Part shown: in pieces, positions 16,466 through 25,398 of the stretch | Position numbering within the stretch: the stretch's first letter is position 1 | Layout: the number at the start of each line of letters is the position of its first letter | Assembly (NCBI RefSeq): GCF_900156165.1 | Contig: NZ_FTMY01000008.1 | Coordinates: 62,001-126,000, forward strand | DNA: 64,000 nucleotides | Reading direction: 5' to 3' | Source: Pseudacidovorax sp. RU35E | GTDB taxonomy: Bacteria > Pseudomonadota > Gammaproteobacteria > Burkholderiales > Burkholderiaceae_C | The notes under the pieces: generated by a model | What the model was told of the DNA's origin: nothing | The model's database searches: none | What the model saw: the letters and a program-made list of their open reading frames with translations, nothing else | Translations under genes and position numbers: made by a program

Positions 16466-18273
16466 TGGCGGGCGCCGCTGCACCTGGCCTGCGCTACCGC
16501 ATCGCGGTGGCGGACCTGAACGCCCACCTCTACGAAGTCACGCTGAGCATCGACGAGCCCGCAGCGGAACAGGTCGTCTCGCTGCCGGTGTGGATCCCGG
16601 GCAGCTACCTGGTGCGTGAATTCGCGCGCAACCTGCAGGGCGCGCCCAGGGCCACGCAAGGGCGACGCGCCGTGGCCGTCACGCAGCTGGACAAGGCCAG
16701 CTGGCGCATCGCTACGAAGGCAGGCCAAGCGCTCGTCGTGCGCTACGTGGTGTGTGCCTACGACAACTCGGTGCGCACCGCGTGGCTGGACCGGACCCGC
16801 GGCTTCTTCAACGGCACCAGCCTGTGCCTGCGCGTGGACGGCCAGGACGAATCGCCCTGCCAGATCGAGATCGTGCCGCCCGCCCTGCCCGAGGGCGACG
16901 CGCCCTGGGAACTGGCCACGGCACTGCGCCCGGTCAAGATCGACCGCCGCGGTTTCGGCACCTACCAGGCCGCCCACTATGACGAGGTGGCCGACAGCCC
17001 CGTCGAGATGGGCGCCTTCTGGAGCGCCGAGTTCGACGTGCTGGGCGTGCCGCACCGCTTCGTGGTGGCAGGCGCCCCGCCCTCCTTCGACGGCGACAAG
17101 CTGATCGCCGACACCCGCGCCATCTGCGAGACGCAGATGCGCTTCTGGCATGGCGACAAGGCCAAAGCGGGCAAGGGCCCGCACGCGCTACCCCACGACC
17201 GCTATGTGTTCATGCTCAACGCCACCGACGACGGCTACGGCGGCCTGGAGCACCGACACAGCACCGCGCTCATCTGCACCCGCCGCGACCTGCCCCGCCG
17301 CGGCGCGGCCAGGCAGCCCGAGGGCTACACCACGCTGCTGGGCCTGATCAGCCACGAGTACTTCCACACCTGGAACGTCAAGCGCCTGCGGCCGGCGGAA
17401 TTCGCCCGCTACGACTACACGCGCGAGAACTACACCCGGCTGCTGTGGTTCTTCGAAGGCTTCACCAGCTACTACGACGACCTGCTGCTGCGCCGTGCCG
17501 GCTGTATCGACGACGCCACCTACCTCAAGCTGCTGAACAAGACCATTAACCAGGTGCAGCAGACGCCCGGGGCTGCCGTGCAGTCGGTGGGCGATGCCAG
17601 CTTCGACGCCTGGATCCGCTATTACCGCCCGGACGAGCAGACACCCAACACCACGGTGAGCTACTACACCAAGGGCGCGCTGGTGGCGCTGTGCCTGGAC
17701 CTGACGCTGCGGCGCGAGGGCCAGGGCTCGCTGGATGCGGTGATGCGCGAGCTGTGGCGCACAAGCGAGGGCGGCCCCATCGACGAGGCCGCGATCGCCG
17801 CGGCGCTGGCCCATGTCGGCGGCCGGGCCTACACGAACGAGCTGTCGCGGTGGGCGAATGGCACGGCTAAATTGCCGCTGCGCGACCTGCTGCCGGCGCA
17901 CGGCGTGGCCATCCACGACGACCCGGCGCAGCTGGCGCAGGCCCTGGGGCTGCGGGTCGACGAGAACGGCGGCACCGTCAAGGTGAAGATGGTGCTGCGC
18001 GGCGGCGTGGCCGAGAAGGCCGGCTTCGCGGCCGGCGACGAATGGCTGGCCGTCGAGGCCGCCACCCGCAGCGCCAAGGCCGCGGAAGGCTGGCGCATCG
18101 GCAAGCTCGACGACATCCCGCTGTACCTCGGCGCCGCCAGGAAATGCGTGGCCCTTCTGGCCCGCGACCGCCGTCTGATGCGCCTGCCGCTGGCCTGGCC
18201 GTCGGGCGACACGCGCACCTGGCGCCTGGCCGGCAGCGACGCCGAGCGGCTCAAGCGCTGGCTTCAGGGCTGA
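16465..18273 (+). CDS. M61 family metallopeptidase with PDZ domain
   Basis: A 602-residue glycyl-aminopeptidase-like protein. The N-terminal beta-domain includes WIPGSYLVREFARNLQG. The thermolysin-like catalytic domain has the zinc motif HEYFH at residues 297-301 (HEYFHTWNVKRLRP) and the downstream Glu in FFEGFTSYYDDLLL. A C-terminal PDZ domain spans about residues 495-570 (GGVAEKAGFAAGDEWLAV). I see no signal peptide, so a cytoplasmic site is likely. Start ATG at 16465 overlaps the dsbC stop by one base. The substrate is unknown. Confidence 0.92.
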   Translation: MAGAAAPGLRYRIAVADLNAHLYEVTLSIDEPAAEQVVSLPVWIPGSYLVREFARNLQGAPRATQGRRAVAVTQLDKASWRIATKAGQALVVRYVVCAYDNSVRTAWLDRTRGFFNGTSLCLRVDGQDESPCQIEIVPPALPEGDAPWELATALRPVKIDRRGFGTYQAAHYDEVADSPVEMGAFWSAEFDVLGVPHRFVVAGAPPSFDGDKLIADTRAICETQMRFWHGDKAKAGKGPHALPHDRYVFMLNATDDGYGGLEHRHSTALICTRRDLPRRGAARQPEGYTTLLGLISHEYFHTWNVKRLRPAEFARYDYTRENYTRLLWFFEGFTSYYDDLLLRRAGCIDDATYLKLLNKTINQVQQTPGAAVQSVGDASFDAWIRYYRPDEQTPNTTVSYYTKGALVALCLDLTLRREGQGSLDAVMRELWRTSEGGPIDEAAIAAALAHVGGRAYTNELSRWANGTAKLPLRDLLPAHGVAIHDDPAQLAQALGLRVDENGGTVKVKMVLRGGVAEKAGFAAGDEWLAVEAATRSAKAAEGWRIGKLDDIPLYLGAARKCVALLARDRRLMRLPLAWPSGDTRTWRLAGSDAERLKRWLQG

Positions 18274-18406
18274 GCGGCGGCCGGTCGGCCTGACGGCATC
18301 GACGTCTCCGGGCGGACAGCCGCCCACCGCGCCGGCCGGATGGCCCTCGGTATAGTGCGCGAGGGCCTCGCCGGCCCGCCCTGTCCGTTCATTCCAGGAG
18401 ACCCCC

Positions 18407-19186
18407 GTGAGCTACGAGAACATCGAAGTGCGCGTCGAAGCCGGCAAGGTCGGCATCGTCACGCTCAACCGTCCCAAGGCCCTCAACGCGCTCAACGATG
18501 CGCTCATGGACGAACTGGGTGCCGCGCTCAAGGCCTTCGATGCCGACGAGGCCATCGGCTGCATGATCATCACCGGCAGCGAGCGTGCCTTCGCGGCGGG
18601 CGCCGACATCGCGCTGATGGCCAAGTACAGTTTCGTCGACACCTACAAGGGCGACTACATCACGCGCAACTGGGAGTCGGTGCGCTCCATCCGCAAGCCG
18701 GTGATCGCGGCCGTCAGCGGCTTCGCCCTGGGCGGCGGCTGCGAACTGGCCATGATGTGCGACTTCATCATCGCCGCCGACAACGCCCGGTTCGGCCAGC
18801 CCGAGATCAAGCTGGGCGTGATTCCCGGTGCCGGCGGCACCCAGCGCCTGCCCCGCGCCGTCGGCAAGGCCAAGGCCATGGACATGGCCCTGACCGGCCG
18901 CATGATGGACGCCGCCGAGGCCGAGCGCGCGGGCCTGGTGAGCCGCGTGGTGCCCTACGACAAGCTGATGGACGAGGCCCTGGGCGCCGCGCTGACCATC
19001 GCCGACTTCTCGCAGATCGCGGTGATGGCCGCCAAGGAGTCGGTCAACCGCGCGTTCGAGGGCACCCTCGCGGACGGCGTGATGTTCGAGCGCCGGCTGT
19101 TCCACGCCCTCTTTGCCACCGCCGACCAAAAGGAAGGCATGGACGCCTTCCTGAACAAGCGCAAGGCCGAGTTCAAGAACCAGTGA
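18407..19186 (+). CDS. Enoyl-CoA hydratase
   Basis: A 259-residue crotonase-superfamily protein that hydrates trans-2-enoyl-CoA in fatty-acid beta-oxidation. The oxyanion-hole segments [15 protein letters not shown] and [16 protein letters not shown] are present. Both general acid/base residues are in place: E113 in GGGCEL and E133 in [20 protein letters not shown]. The start is a GTG at 18407 with CCAGGAG seven bases upstream. A TATAGT at 18351-18356 may be its -10. It is followed by tRNA-Met. Confidence 0.93.
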   Translation: MSYENIEVRVEAGKVGIVTLNRPKALNALNDALMDELGAALKAFDADEAIGCMIITGSERAFAAGADIALMAKYSFVDTYKGDYITRNWESVRSIRKPVIAAVSGFALGGGCELAMMCDFIIAADNARFGQPEIKLGVIPGAGGTQRLPRAVGKAKAMDMALTGRMMDAAEAERAGLVSRVVPYDKLMDEALGAALTIADFSQIAVMAAKESVNRAFEGTLADGVMFERRLFHALFATADQKEGMDAFLNKRKAEFKNQ

Positions 19187-19194
19187 CGAAGGGC

Positions 19195-19224
19195 TTGCAG
19201 CCTGCGAATTTTGCGCTTTATAAT
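19195..19224 (+). promoter_or_regulatory. Sigma-70 promoter of tRNA-Met
   Basis: TTGCAG (19195-19200) and a perfect TATAAT (19219-19224) with an 18-base spacer, ending ten bases before the tRNA 5' end. This is the best-looking housekeeping promoter in the window. Confidence 0.8.
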
Positions 19225-19234
19225 CGCGGGCTTC

Positions 19235-19311
19235 GGCGCTTTAGCTCAGTCGGTTAGAGCGATGGAATCATAATCCACAGGTCCGCGGTTCGAGTCCGTG
19301 AAGCGCCACCA
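19235..19311 (+). tRNA. tRNA-Met (CAU anticodon)
   Basis: A 77-nt cloverleaf with encoded CCA. The acceptor stem GGCGCTT pairs with AAGCGCC, the D-arm is GCTC/GAGC, the loop ATCATAA carries the CAT anticodon, and the T-arm is CGCGG-TTCGAGT-CCGTG. The first anticodon-stem pair is an A-C mismatch. I read it as elongator methionine tRNA. CAU is also the gene-level anticodon of lysidine-modified tRNA-Ile2, which sequence alone does not fully exclude. Confidence 0.93.
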
Positions 19312-19320
19312 AAACCTCAG

Positions 19321-19356
19321 AGGGGACCCCGTGCAAACGGGGTCCCCTTTTGTTTT
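19321..19356 (+). terminator. Strong intrinsic terminator after tRNA-Met
   Basis: A perfect 12-bp stem, AGGGGACCCCGT (19321-19332) with ACGGGGTCCCCT (19337-19348), closed by a GCAA tetraloop and followed by TTTGTTTT. Confidence 0.93.
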
Positions 19357-19476
19357 GCGCGAGGCAGGGTGCGATATCCTGACTTCCACCTGAACAACCC
19401 TCGGCAATGGCTCGATCGGCAGGCAGCGCTTCCCGCCGGCGAGCGCGCCCCCGTGCTGCCGCTGTCTTCGTCCGCC

Positions 19477-20151
19477 ATGCGCCTCCTGATCGTCGAAGAC
19501 GACGCCCTGCTCGGCGACGCCCTTGCCCAGGGCCTGCGCCAGCGCGGCCACGCAGTCGACTGGTTTCGCGACGGCATGCAGGCGGACGCCGCCCTCGCAG
19601 GAGCGCCCTTCGATGCCGTGGTGCTCGACCTGGGCCTGCCCGGCGGCGACGGCATGAGCTGGCTGCAGCGCTGGCGGCAGGCGGGCCGGGTCCTGCCGAT
19701 CGTGGTGCTGACAGCGCGCGACGGCGTGGAGCAGCGCATCGACGGCCTCGATGCCGGCGCCGACGACTACCTGATCAAGCCGATCACCATCGACGAACTG
19801 GCCGCGCGCCTTCGCGCCCTGGTGAGGCGCACCGCCGGCCACGCGCAGGCCGTGTGGCAGCACGGCGAGCTGCGCTACGACCCGGCCAGCAAACGGGTGC
19901 ACTGGCGCGGCGCACCGGTGGAACTCACCGGCCGCGAGCTGGCGCTGCTGGAGATCTTCCTGAGTCAGCCGCAGCGCGTTCTGTCCAAGGCCACGCTGCT
20001 CGAAAAGCTCTACGACTGGAGCGGCGGCGAACCCGAGGGCAATTCGCTCGAGGTCCACATCCATCACCTGCGCCGCAAGATCGATCCCGGCATCGTGCGC
20101 ACAGTGCGCGGTGTCGGCTACGCGCTGGGCGCGGGCGATAGCAGCGCGTGA
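19477..20151 (+). CDS. OmpR-family response regulator (QseB/PmrA-like)
   Basis: A 224-residue regulator. The receiver domain has the acidic pocket VEDD (residues 7-9), phospho-acceptor D51 in VVLDLGLP, Thr in LTARD and K101 in DYLIKPI. The C-terminal winged helix (about 125-220) contains LTGRELALLEIFL and EVHIHHLRRKI. Start ATG at 19477 is set by homology; the frame upstream is non-homologous. It precedes the sensor kinase by ten bases. A CTTAAT-N5-GTTAAG element in front of the hemolysin-family cluster resembles PmrA/QseB boxes and is a candidate target. Confidence 0.93.
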   Translation: MRLLIVEDDALLGDALAQGLRQRGHAVDWFRDGMQADAALAGAPFDAVVLDLGLPGGDGMSWLQRWRQAGRVLPIVVLTARDGVEQRIDGLDAGADDYLIKPITIDELAARLRALVRRTAGHAQAVWQHGELRYDPASKRVHWRGAPVELTGRELALLEIFLSQPQRVLSKATLLEKLYDWSGGEPEGNSLEVHIHHLRRKIDPGIVRTVRGVGYALGAGDSSA

Positions 20152-20161
20152 GCCCCGCACG

Positions 20162-21517
20162 ATGAGCCTTCAGCGCCGCCTGCTGCTGTACCTGCTGATC
20201 TGCGCTCCGCTGGTGTGGGGCCTCGCGCTGTTCTTCTCGATCCAGCGCGCCCGGCACGAGGTCAACGAGATGTTCGACACCGAGCTGGTGCGCCTGGCCA
20301 GGCAGGTGCAGGCCACGCTGGGCCACGGATACCCCGGCCCGTCCAGCATGCTGCCACCCGCGCCCAAGGAGGGCGCGCCGGACGCCGGCGACTCGGATGT
20401 GCGCGACCTCGCCATCGCCGTGTGGTCGGCCGATGGCGCGCTGGCCCTGTCCGATCGTGAAGGCGTGGACCTGAACTTCCGCTCGGGTGCCCAGGGCTTC
20501 ATCGACGACGAGGTGGAGGGCCGGCCCTGGCGCGTTTATTACATGCGCTCGGCCGATGGCCAGTGGCTGGTGGCGGCCGGCCAGGGCGCCTACGAGCGCG
20601 ACGAGCTGGTGTATGGCCTCACCGTCACGCAGGTGGTGCCCTGGCTGCTGGTGCTGCCGGTGCTGCTGGCCGTGATGGCCTGGGCGGTTCGCGCCGCCCT
20701 CGCGCCCATGCGTCGGCTGACGCGCGAGCTGTCCCATCGCGATGCGCAGGACCTGCGGCCCGTGCCCAGCGCCCGGGCCCCGGTCGAACTCAAGCCGCTG
20801 CTGGTCGCCATGAACGGGCTGTTCCAGCGCATCGAACAGTTGCTGGTGCGCGAGCGCCGATTCACCGCCGATGCCGCGCACGAGCTGCGCACGCCGCTGG
20901 CCGTGCTCGCAGCGCAGTGGGATGTGGTGCGCCATGCCGGCAGCCCCGATGAACGCCGCCAGGCCGAGGACAAGCTCAGCGCCGGCCTGCGCCGCATGGA
21001 AAGGCTGGTGACGCAGATGCTGTCGCTGTCGCGCGTGGAGTCGGGCGTATTGCCCTCGCTGGATGCCGAGATCGAATGGCCGCCCATCGTCGAGCAGGCG
21101 ATGAGCGACTGCCTGCCGCTGGCCGAGCGCCGCCGCATCGACCTGGCCTGCGAATGGCCAGCCGGAGGGGCACATCCGATGCCGCTGCTGGGCGATGGCC
21201 ACCTGTTGACGGTGCTGGTGCGCAACCTGCTGGACAACGCCGTGCGTTACGCGCCGGAAGGCAGCAGCGTGCTGCTGCGCATCGGCCGCGAGCAGCTGGA
21301 GGTGGAGAACGACGGGCCGCCGCTGTCGCCCGAGCAGCTCGCGCGCCTGGGCGAGCGCTTCTACCGACCCGAAGGCCACCACGAGGTGGGCAGCGGACTG
21401 GGCGTCTCGATCGTCCGACGCATTGCGCAGCTGCACGGGCTGGAGCTGCAGCTGGGCCCGCGCGCCGACGGCCGTGGGGTGCGCGCGGTGCTCCAGTTCG
21501 ACGCCGCCCACCGTTGA
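20162..21517 (+). CDS. Membrane sensor histidine kinase
   Basis: A 451-residue kinase paired with the preceding regulator. A transmembrane helix at about residues 7-28 and another at about 155-180 flank a periplasmic sensor region of roughly 125 residues (2CSK_N-like). A HAMP-like linker follows, then the H-box with H240 in AADAHELRTPLAVLAA-like sequence (FTADAAHELRTPL). The ATPase domain has the N-box NLLDNAVRYAPEG and G-box GSGLGVSIVRRIA. Layout matches QseC/PmrB/TctE-type kinases. The signal is unknown. The gene converges on the TPR gene; an inverted repeat covers both stop codons. Confidence 0.93.
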   Translation: MSLQRRLLLYLLICAPLVWGLALFFSIQRARHEVNEMFDTELVRLARQVQATLGHGYPGPSSMLPPAPKEGAPDAGDSDVRDLAIAVWSADGALALSDREGVDLNFRSGAQGFIDDEVEGRPWRVYYMRSADGQWLVAAGQGAYERDELVYGLTVTQVVPWLLVLPVLLAVMAWAVRAALAPMRRLTRELSHRDAQDLRPVPSARAPVELKPLLVAMNGLFQRIEQLLVRERRFTADAAHELRTPLAVLAAQWDVVRHAGSPDERRQAEDKLSAGLRRMERLVTQMLSLSRVESGVLPSLDAEIEWPPIVEQAMSDCLPLAERRRIDLACEWPAGGAHPMPLLGDGHLLTVLVRNLLDNAVRYAPEGSSVLLRIGREQLEVENDGPPLSPEQLARLGERFYRPEGHHEVGSGLGVSIVRRIAQLHGLELQLGPRADGRGVRAVLQFDAAHR

Positions 21518-21547
21518 GCGGCACCGCGCGGCCCAAGACGCCGCTCA
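21515..21547. terminator. Inverted repeat over convergent stop codons
   Basis: TGAGCGGC (21515-21522) and GCCGCTCA (21540-21547) form a perfect 8-bp stem with a 17-base loop. The stem contains the stop codon of the kinase and, on the other strand, of the TPR gene. No T run follows, so terminator function is only possible. Confidence 0.35.
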
Positions 21548-22270
21548 GCGCGCCTTGATCTTGTCCATCAACGCCTTGACCTCCTCGCGGCGGCCGGCGT
21601 CGGCGATCTGCCGGCCCGGCCGTGCGGGCGCCTGCAGGGCACGCTCCAGGTAGGTCATGGCCTGATCGGGCTGCTTGGTCTCGACCAGGTATTCGCCATA
21701 GAAGAAGTTGGGGTCGATGCCCTTGGGATTGAGCGCCAGCGCCTTCTGCAGCAGCTCCTTGGCCTTGGCCTTGTCGCCGAAGCCAACGGGCCAGCCGGGC
21801 ACCTTGTAATAAAGCACACCCAGGCTGTTGTAGGCCGAGCCTTCGAGCACGTCGCCGTTGATGGCGATGGCCGACTCGTACAGCGCCTTGGCCTGCTTGA
21901 CCAGGCCCAGCGCGCCCAGGCCGCCCTTCTCGCCGGCCACGGAGCTCACGATGATGCCTTCCCACACCAGCGGCTCGGCCCGGCCGGGATTGGCTTCGCT
22001 CAGCTTGTGAGCCTTGACGGCCAGCGCCTCGAAACGCTTCTCGCGCTCGGCCGGCGGCGCCTGGTAGCGGATCACTTCCCAGTCGCGCTGCAGCTCGGCG
22101 ACGCCGTCGTCGACCGGCGCGGCGCGGCTGATCAGCGGCGTGACTGCTGCCAGCACGCCGGCGCTGGCCAGCAGGGCCATCGACAGCCAGACGCGGCGGC
22201 GCGGCCCTTCATGGGCGGGCCTGGCGGCAGCAACGGCGGGGGTGGAGAAGGTGGCAGGAGTGGACTTCAT
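21545..22270 (-). CDS. Membrane-anchored TPR protein
   Basis: A 241-residue protein with an N-terminal cytoplasmic stretch, a hydrophobic segment (WLSMALLASAGVLAAVTPLI, about residues 28-47) ending in SRAAP, then a helical region with TPR-like repeats (AKALYESAIAINGDVLEG, AKELLQKALALNPKG, AMTYLERALQAP). It is probably exported and may scaffold partners. It is the last gene of the minus-strand accessory cluster, 74 bases after the short-chain dehydrogenase. ATG at 22270 is chosen over a TTG at 22306. The specific role is unknown. Confidence 0.8.
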   Translation of the reverse strand: MKSTPATFSTPAVAAARPAHEGPRRRVWLSMALLASAGVLAAVTPLISRAAPVDDGVAELQRDWEVIRYQAPPAEREKRFEALAVKAHKLSEANPGRAEPLVWEGIIVSSVAGEKGGLGALGLVKQAKALYESAIAINGDVLEGSAYNSLGVLYYKVPGWPVGFGDKAKAKELLQKALALNPKGIDPNFFYGEYLVETKQPDQAMTYLERALQAPARPGRQIADAGRREEVKALMDKIKAR

Positions 22271-22344
22271 GGAGTTCGCAAGGAATGTGGAGGGGGTCGA
22301 AGGCAAGCCGGGATCCGGGGCTCAAAGCTGCAGGGCCTGCAGCC

Positions 22345-23226
22345 TCAGAGCTGCGGCGCCTGCAGCGAATGCGCATCGGCCGACTCGGGCCGCTGCGATT
22401 CGAAATGCTCGAGCGTGAGCGGCGCGGGCGGCTGCACGGACGGCAGGCTGTTGCGATGCGCGGCGAAGGCGCCATCCAGTAGGGCAGGCGCCATGCCGTT
22501 CAGGCGCACGGCCAGCTTTTCGGGGAAGCCCAGGAAGCGCTCGGCCGTGCCGCGCTCCAGCAGTTGCACCAGGGCCTGGGCCACCGTGTCGGCATCGTCC
22601 ATGGCGGTCTTGGTGGCCTGGTTGTAGCGTTCGACGGCTTCGCTGTTGAACTCCGTCTTGGTGCTGCGCGGGCCGAGGTACTGCACCTTGACCGACGTGT
22701 CGGCCAGCTCCCGGCGCAGCGATTCGGCAAAGCCGCGCAGGCCGAACTTGCCGGCGCTGTAGACGCTGAACCCCGGCAGCCCCAGTCGACCGAGCACCGA
22801 GCCGACGAACAGCACGCTGGCCTGCTTCTGCTGGCGCAGGTGCGGCAGCAGCGCCTGCGTCAGCAGCATGGGCGTGAACAGGTTCAACTGCAGCACCTGG
22901 GCGACGGCGCCGGCATCGAAGGATTCCAGGCGGCCGAACGCGGGCGTGCCGGCGCCATGGACGACGGCGTTGCACTGCCACTGCGCCGCCACCTGGGCCA
23001 GCGGGTCGAGGCTGCCCACGCGTGTCAGGTCGGCGGCATACCACTCGACGCGGTGGCGTTCCACGCCCAGCTCGCGCACCAGGGCACGGGCCTGGGCCGC
23101 CAGCCGCGCGGGCGAGCGGCCGGCCAGCATCACGCTGGCGCCCGCCTGGATCAGCCGACGCGCGGCGGCGGAACCGATGCCGCCGCTGGCCCCTGTGAGC
23201 AGTACCCGGCTGTCGACCGCCTTCAT
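22345..23226 (-). CDS. Short-chain dehydrogenase/reductase
   Basis: A 293-residue classical SDR. It has the NAD(P)-binding motif TGASGGIGSAAARRL at residues 10-24, the structural Asn in LQLNLF, a Ser in FVGSVLGRLG, and the catalytic YSAGK tetrad residues. A C-terminal extension of about 60 residues (FLGFPEKLAVRLNGMAP onwards) is typical of SDRs acting on large lipid-like substrates, but no substrate can be named. The ATG overlaps the stop of the preceding di-iron protein gene (ATGA). An Ala/Arg-rich reading continues upstream without homology. Confidence 0.87.
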   Translation of the reverse strand: MKAVDSRVLLTGASGGIGSAAARRLIQAGASVMLAGRSPARLAAQARALVRELGVERHRVEWYAADLTRVGSLDPLAQVAAQWQCNAVVHGAGTPAFGRLESFDAGAVAQVLQLNLFTPMLLTQALLPHLRQQKQASVLFVGSVLGRLGLPGFSVYSAGKFGLRGFAESLRRELADTSVKVQYLGPRSTKTEFNSEAVERYNQATKTAMDDADTVAQALVQLLERGTAERFLGFPEKLAVRLNGMAPALLDGAFAAHRNSLPSVQPPAPLTLEHFESQRPESADAHSLQAPQL

Positions 23227-23915
23227 GCCGCCACTCCTGCGGCGGACGTTGCCGCCGTCTGGCCCTGCGGCAGCGGCAGGCTGCGGAAGACATCGCCGTA
23301 GAGCCGGTAGAAGGCCTTGGCCGCATGGACGATGGCGTCCTGATCGGCCGGGTCCTCGACCTGCTCCATCAGCATCTCGAAATGGGCGGTGTGCTCCTGG
23401 TCCAGCGTGCCGTGCGAGCGCAGGTAGCTGAAGGCCGCGTCGGGCAGGCCCAGCGGCTTCTGGATCTGGTCGGCGGCCATCAGCGCGATGGAGACGCTGG
23501 TGCCTTCGAGCACATGCACCATGCCGAAGAAGCCCAGCGGATTGCGTCGGGCGATGGTGTCGTAGGCATAGGCCACCATGACCTCGGTGGCATGGCCAGG
23601 CGGGCCGCGGCGGACGGCCTCGGCATCCCCGCCGCAGGCGCGGATGTCGTCCAGGATCCACTCGTCGTGGCCCTGCTCTTCCTCGATGTACTCGTTGAGC
23701 GCACCTTCGAGCCAGGCATGGCCGGCGTCCAGCCTGGCCTTGAAGGCGCGCATCAGCGGCACGGTGTGGCTGACGTGGTGATACGCCTCGCGCAGGAAGG
23801 CCAGGTAGCTGGGCAGGGACACGTTGCCGCGCAGGCAGCCCTGGATGATGGGGGTGCCGAGCAGGCCGGCACGCTCGGCAGCGGTCTCGGCGACAAGGCG
23901 GGCATGGAAACTCAT
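23223..23915 (-). CDS. Haem-oxygenase-like (TenA/HDO-fold) metal-dependent enzyme
   Basis: A 230-residue all-helical protein related to TenA and the iron-containing redox (haem-oxygenase-like di-iron oxidase, HDO) family. It carries a full ligand set: E80-x2-H83 in EEEQGHDEW, E137 in HVLEGT, and H168-x3-D172-x2-H175 in SHGTLDQEHTAHF. TenA thiaminases instead rely on a Cys and lack this pattern. UndA, which makes terminal alkenes from fatty acids, belongs to the same fold. Position after an AMP-forming acyl ligase makes an acyl substrate plausible (inference). ATG at 23915 has CGGAG upstream. Its stop overlaps the SDR start. Confidence 0.85.
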   Translation of the reverse strand: MSFHARLVAETAAERAGLLGTPIIQGCLRGNVSLPSYLAFLREAYHHVSHTVPLMRAFKARLDAGHAWLEGALNEYIEEEQGHDEWILDDIRACGGDAEAVRRGPPGHATEVMVAYAYDTIARRNPLGFFGMVHVLEGTSVSIALMAADQIQKPLGLPDAAFSYLRSHGTLDQEHTAHFEMLMEQVEDPADQDAIVHAAKAFYRLYGDVFRSLPLPQGQTAATSAAGVAA

Positions 23916-23955
23916 CGGAAGCTCCGTGGAGAAAGAAGGGGAAAGCAGGTGAGGC

Positions 23956-25398
23956 TCAGGCAACGGCGGGCGCCGGGATGCCCAGCGCCTGCGCATGGCG
24001 CGCCAGCACGGCCGCGCGCTGCGGCCGGCCGTTGGCCGTGGCCATGCCTGCATCGGCGGTGAAAGGGGCCGTGGCCCGCGCCCAGCGCTGCACGCGCGCG
24101 TAATCGGGCAACTGGGCGTTGGCGGCATCGACGGCCGCCTGCAGTTGCGCTTCGTCGGCATCGGCCGCCAGCGGCCAGAGCACCGCCGACAGTGTCGGCT
24201 GCGCATCGCCGAAGACCACGGCCTGGCCGATCGCAGGATGGCCACGCAGCGCGGTCTCCACCCACTCGGGCGAGACGTTGCGGCCGAAGGCCGTGATCAG
24301 CAGGTTCTTCTTGCGGCCATCCACATGCAAGAAGCCGTCGGTGTCCACATGGCCCAGATCGCCCGTGGGCCACCAGTCGCCAGGTGCATGGGCATCGCCC
24401 AGGTAGCCGGCGAACAGGCTTCCGGCCACTTCGATCTCGCCATCGGACGCAATGCGCAGGCGCGCATGCGGCAGCGCAGCGCCGGCGCTGCCAGGCCGGT
24501 CTCGCCCCGGCAGATTGAGCGTCTGGACCGAGGCACCTTCCGACAGGCCGTAGCCCTCGTAGGCCGGGATGCCCAGCGAACGCGCCGCTTGCACCAGGCC
24601 CATGCCGACCGCAGCGCCGCCGACGGCGACCAGCTTGAGTGAGTCCGGCGCGCGCTGGCGCGTCTGCGCCAGGTAGCCCGTCCAGGCGCGCAGCATCTGG
24701 GGCAGCAGGATCAGGCTGTTCGGCCGATGCCGCACCACGGCGGCATGGAAGCGCGCCACATCGAAACTGGATGAGCCTGTCAGCCCCACGTCCTGCAGGG
24801 ACAGCACGATGCAGGTGGCGCCAGCCGTGAGGGGTGCCATCAGACCGGCGATGTTCTCCAGCAGCACGGCGAAGGGCAGTGCGCACAGATGGCGTTGCAC
24901 CTGCAGCGGCGCCATGGCCGCCACCAGGCCGTCGGCCACGCGCTGCATGGCAGCGGCCGTCAGGCACACGCCCTTGGGCGCACCGGTGGTGCCGGAGGTG
25001 AAGGTGATCTTGGCCGTGCCGGGCGGCATGGGAACGGCGCGCGCGGGCAGGCGCAGCAGCGTGAACGGCTGGCCCGCGACCTCGCACGGCACCGCAGGCG
25101 CCTGCGGCCAACGGGCGGCCACGGGCGGCAGGGTGAGCACGGTGTCCACGCCCGCCGCGCCGAGGGCATGGGCGATCTGTTCGGGCGTGAAGAAGGCGGG
25201 CAGCGGCACATGCACGATGCCGGCCTGCAGCGCGGCGCGGTCGGCGATCACCCAGACGGGTGAGTTGTCCATGAGCGTGGCCAGCACGCGCGTGCCTTGC
25301 GCGGTGAGCTGCTGTGCGAGTGCCATGGCCTGCAGTTCGATATCGGCGGCACGCCAGGTGCGCACCCCATCGTCGAGGGCGATGAGGTCGGCGCTCAT
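23956..25398 (-). CDS. AMP-forming acyl-CoA synthetase/ligase
   Basis: A 480-residue ANL-superfamily enzyme that would adenylate a carboxylate. Core motifs are present: A3 TFTSGTTGAPKGV (about residues 132-144), A5 YEGYGLSEGA, A7 PTGDLGHVDTDGF and the hinge DGRKKNLLIT. The C-terminal A10 site, where a Lys normally contacts the acyl-adenylate, reads NGRPQR, so Arg replaces Lys. It is shorter than fatty acyl-CoA synthetases (about 550) and has no carrier domain. Its start overlaps the stop of the hemolysin-family gene (ATGA). The next gene begins 40 bases on. Confidence 0.88.
   Translation of the reverse strand: MSADLIALDDGVRTWRAADIELQAMALAQQLTAQGTRVLATLMDNSPVWVIADRAALQAGIVHVPLPAFFTPEQIAHALGAAGVDTVLTLPPVAARWPQAPAVPCEVAGQPFTLLRLPARAVPMPPGTAKITFTSGTTGAPKGVCLTAAAMQRVADGLVAAMAPLQVQRHLCALPFAVLLENIAGLMAPLTAGATCIVLSLQDVGLTGSSSFDVARFHAAVVRHRPNSLILLPQMLRAWTGYLAQTRQRAPDSLKLVAVGGAAVGMGLVQAARSLGIPAYEGYGLSEGASVQTLNLPGRDRPGSAGAALPHARLRIASDGEIEVAGSLFAGYLGDAHAPGDWWPTGDLGHVDTDGFLHVDGRKKNLLITAFGRNVSPEWVETALRGHPAIGQAVVFGDAQPTLSAVLWPLAADADEAQLQAAVDAANAQLPDYARVQRWARATAPFTADAGMATANGRPQRAAVLARHAQALGIPAPAVA

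Noticed and set aside
18310..18325. GGGCGG-ACAG-CCGCCC hairpin after the M61 peptidase gene.
   Set aside because: Six-base stem with no T run; such hairpins are expected by chance at this GC content.
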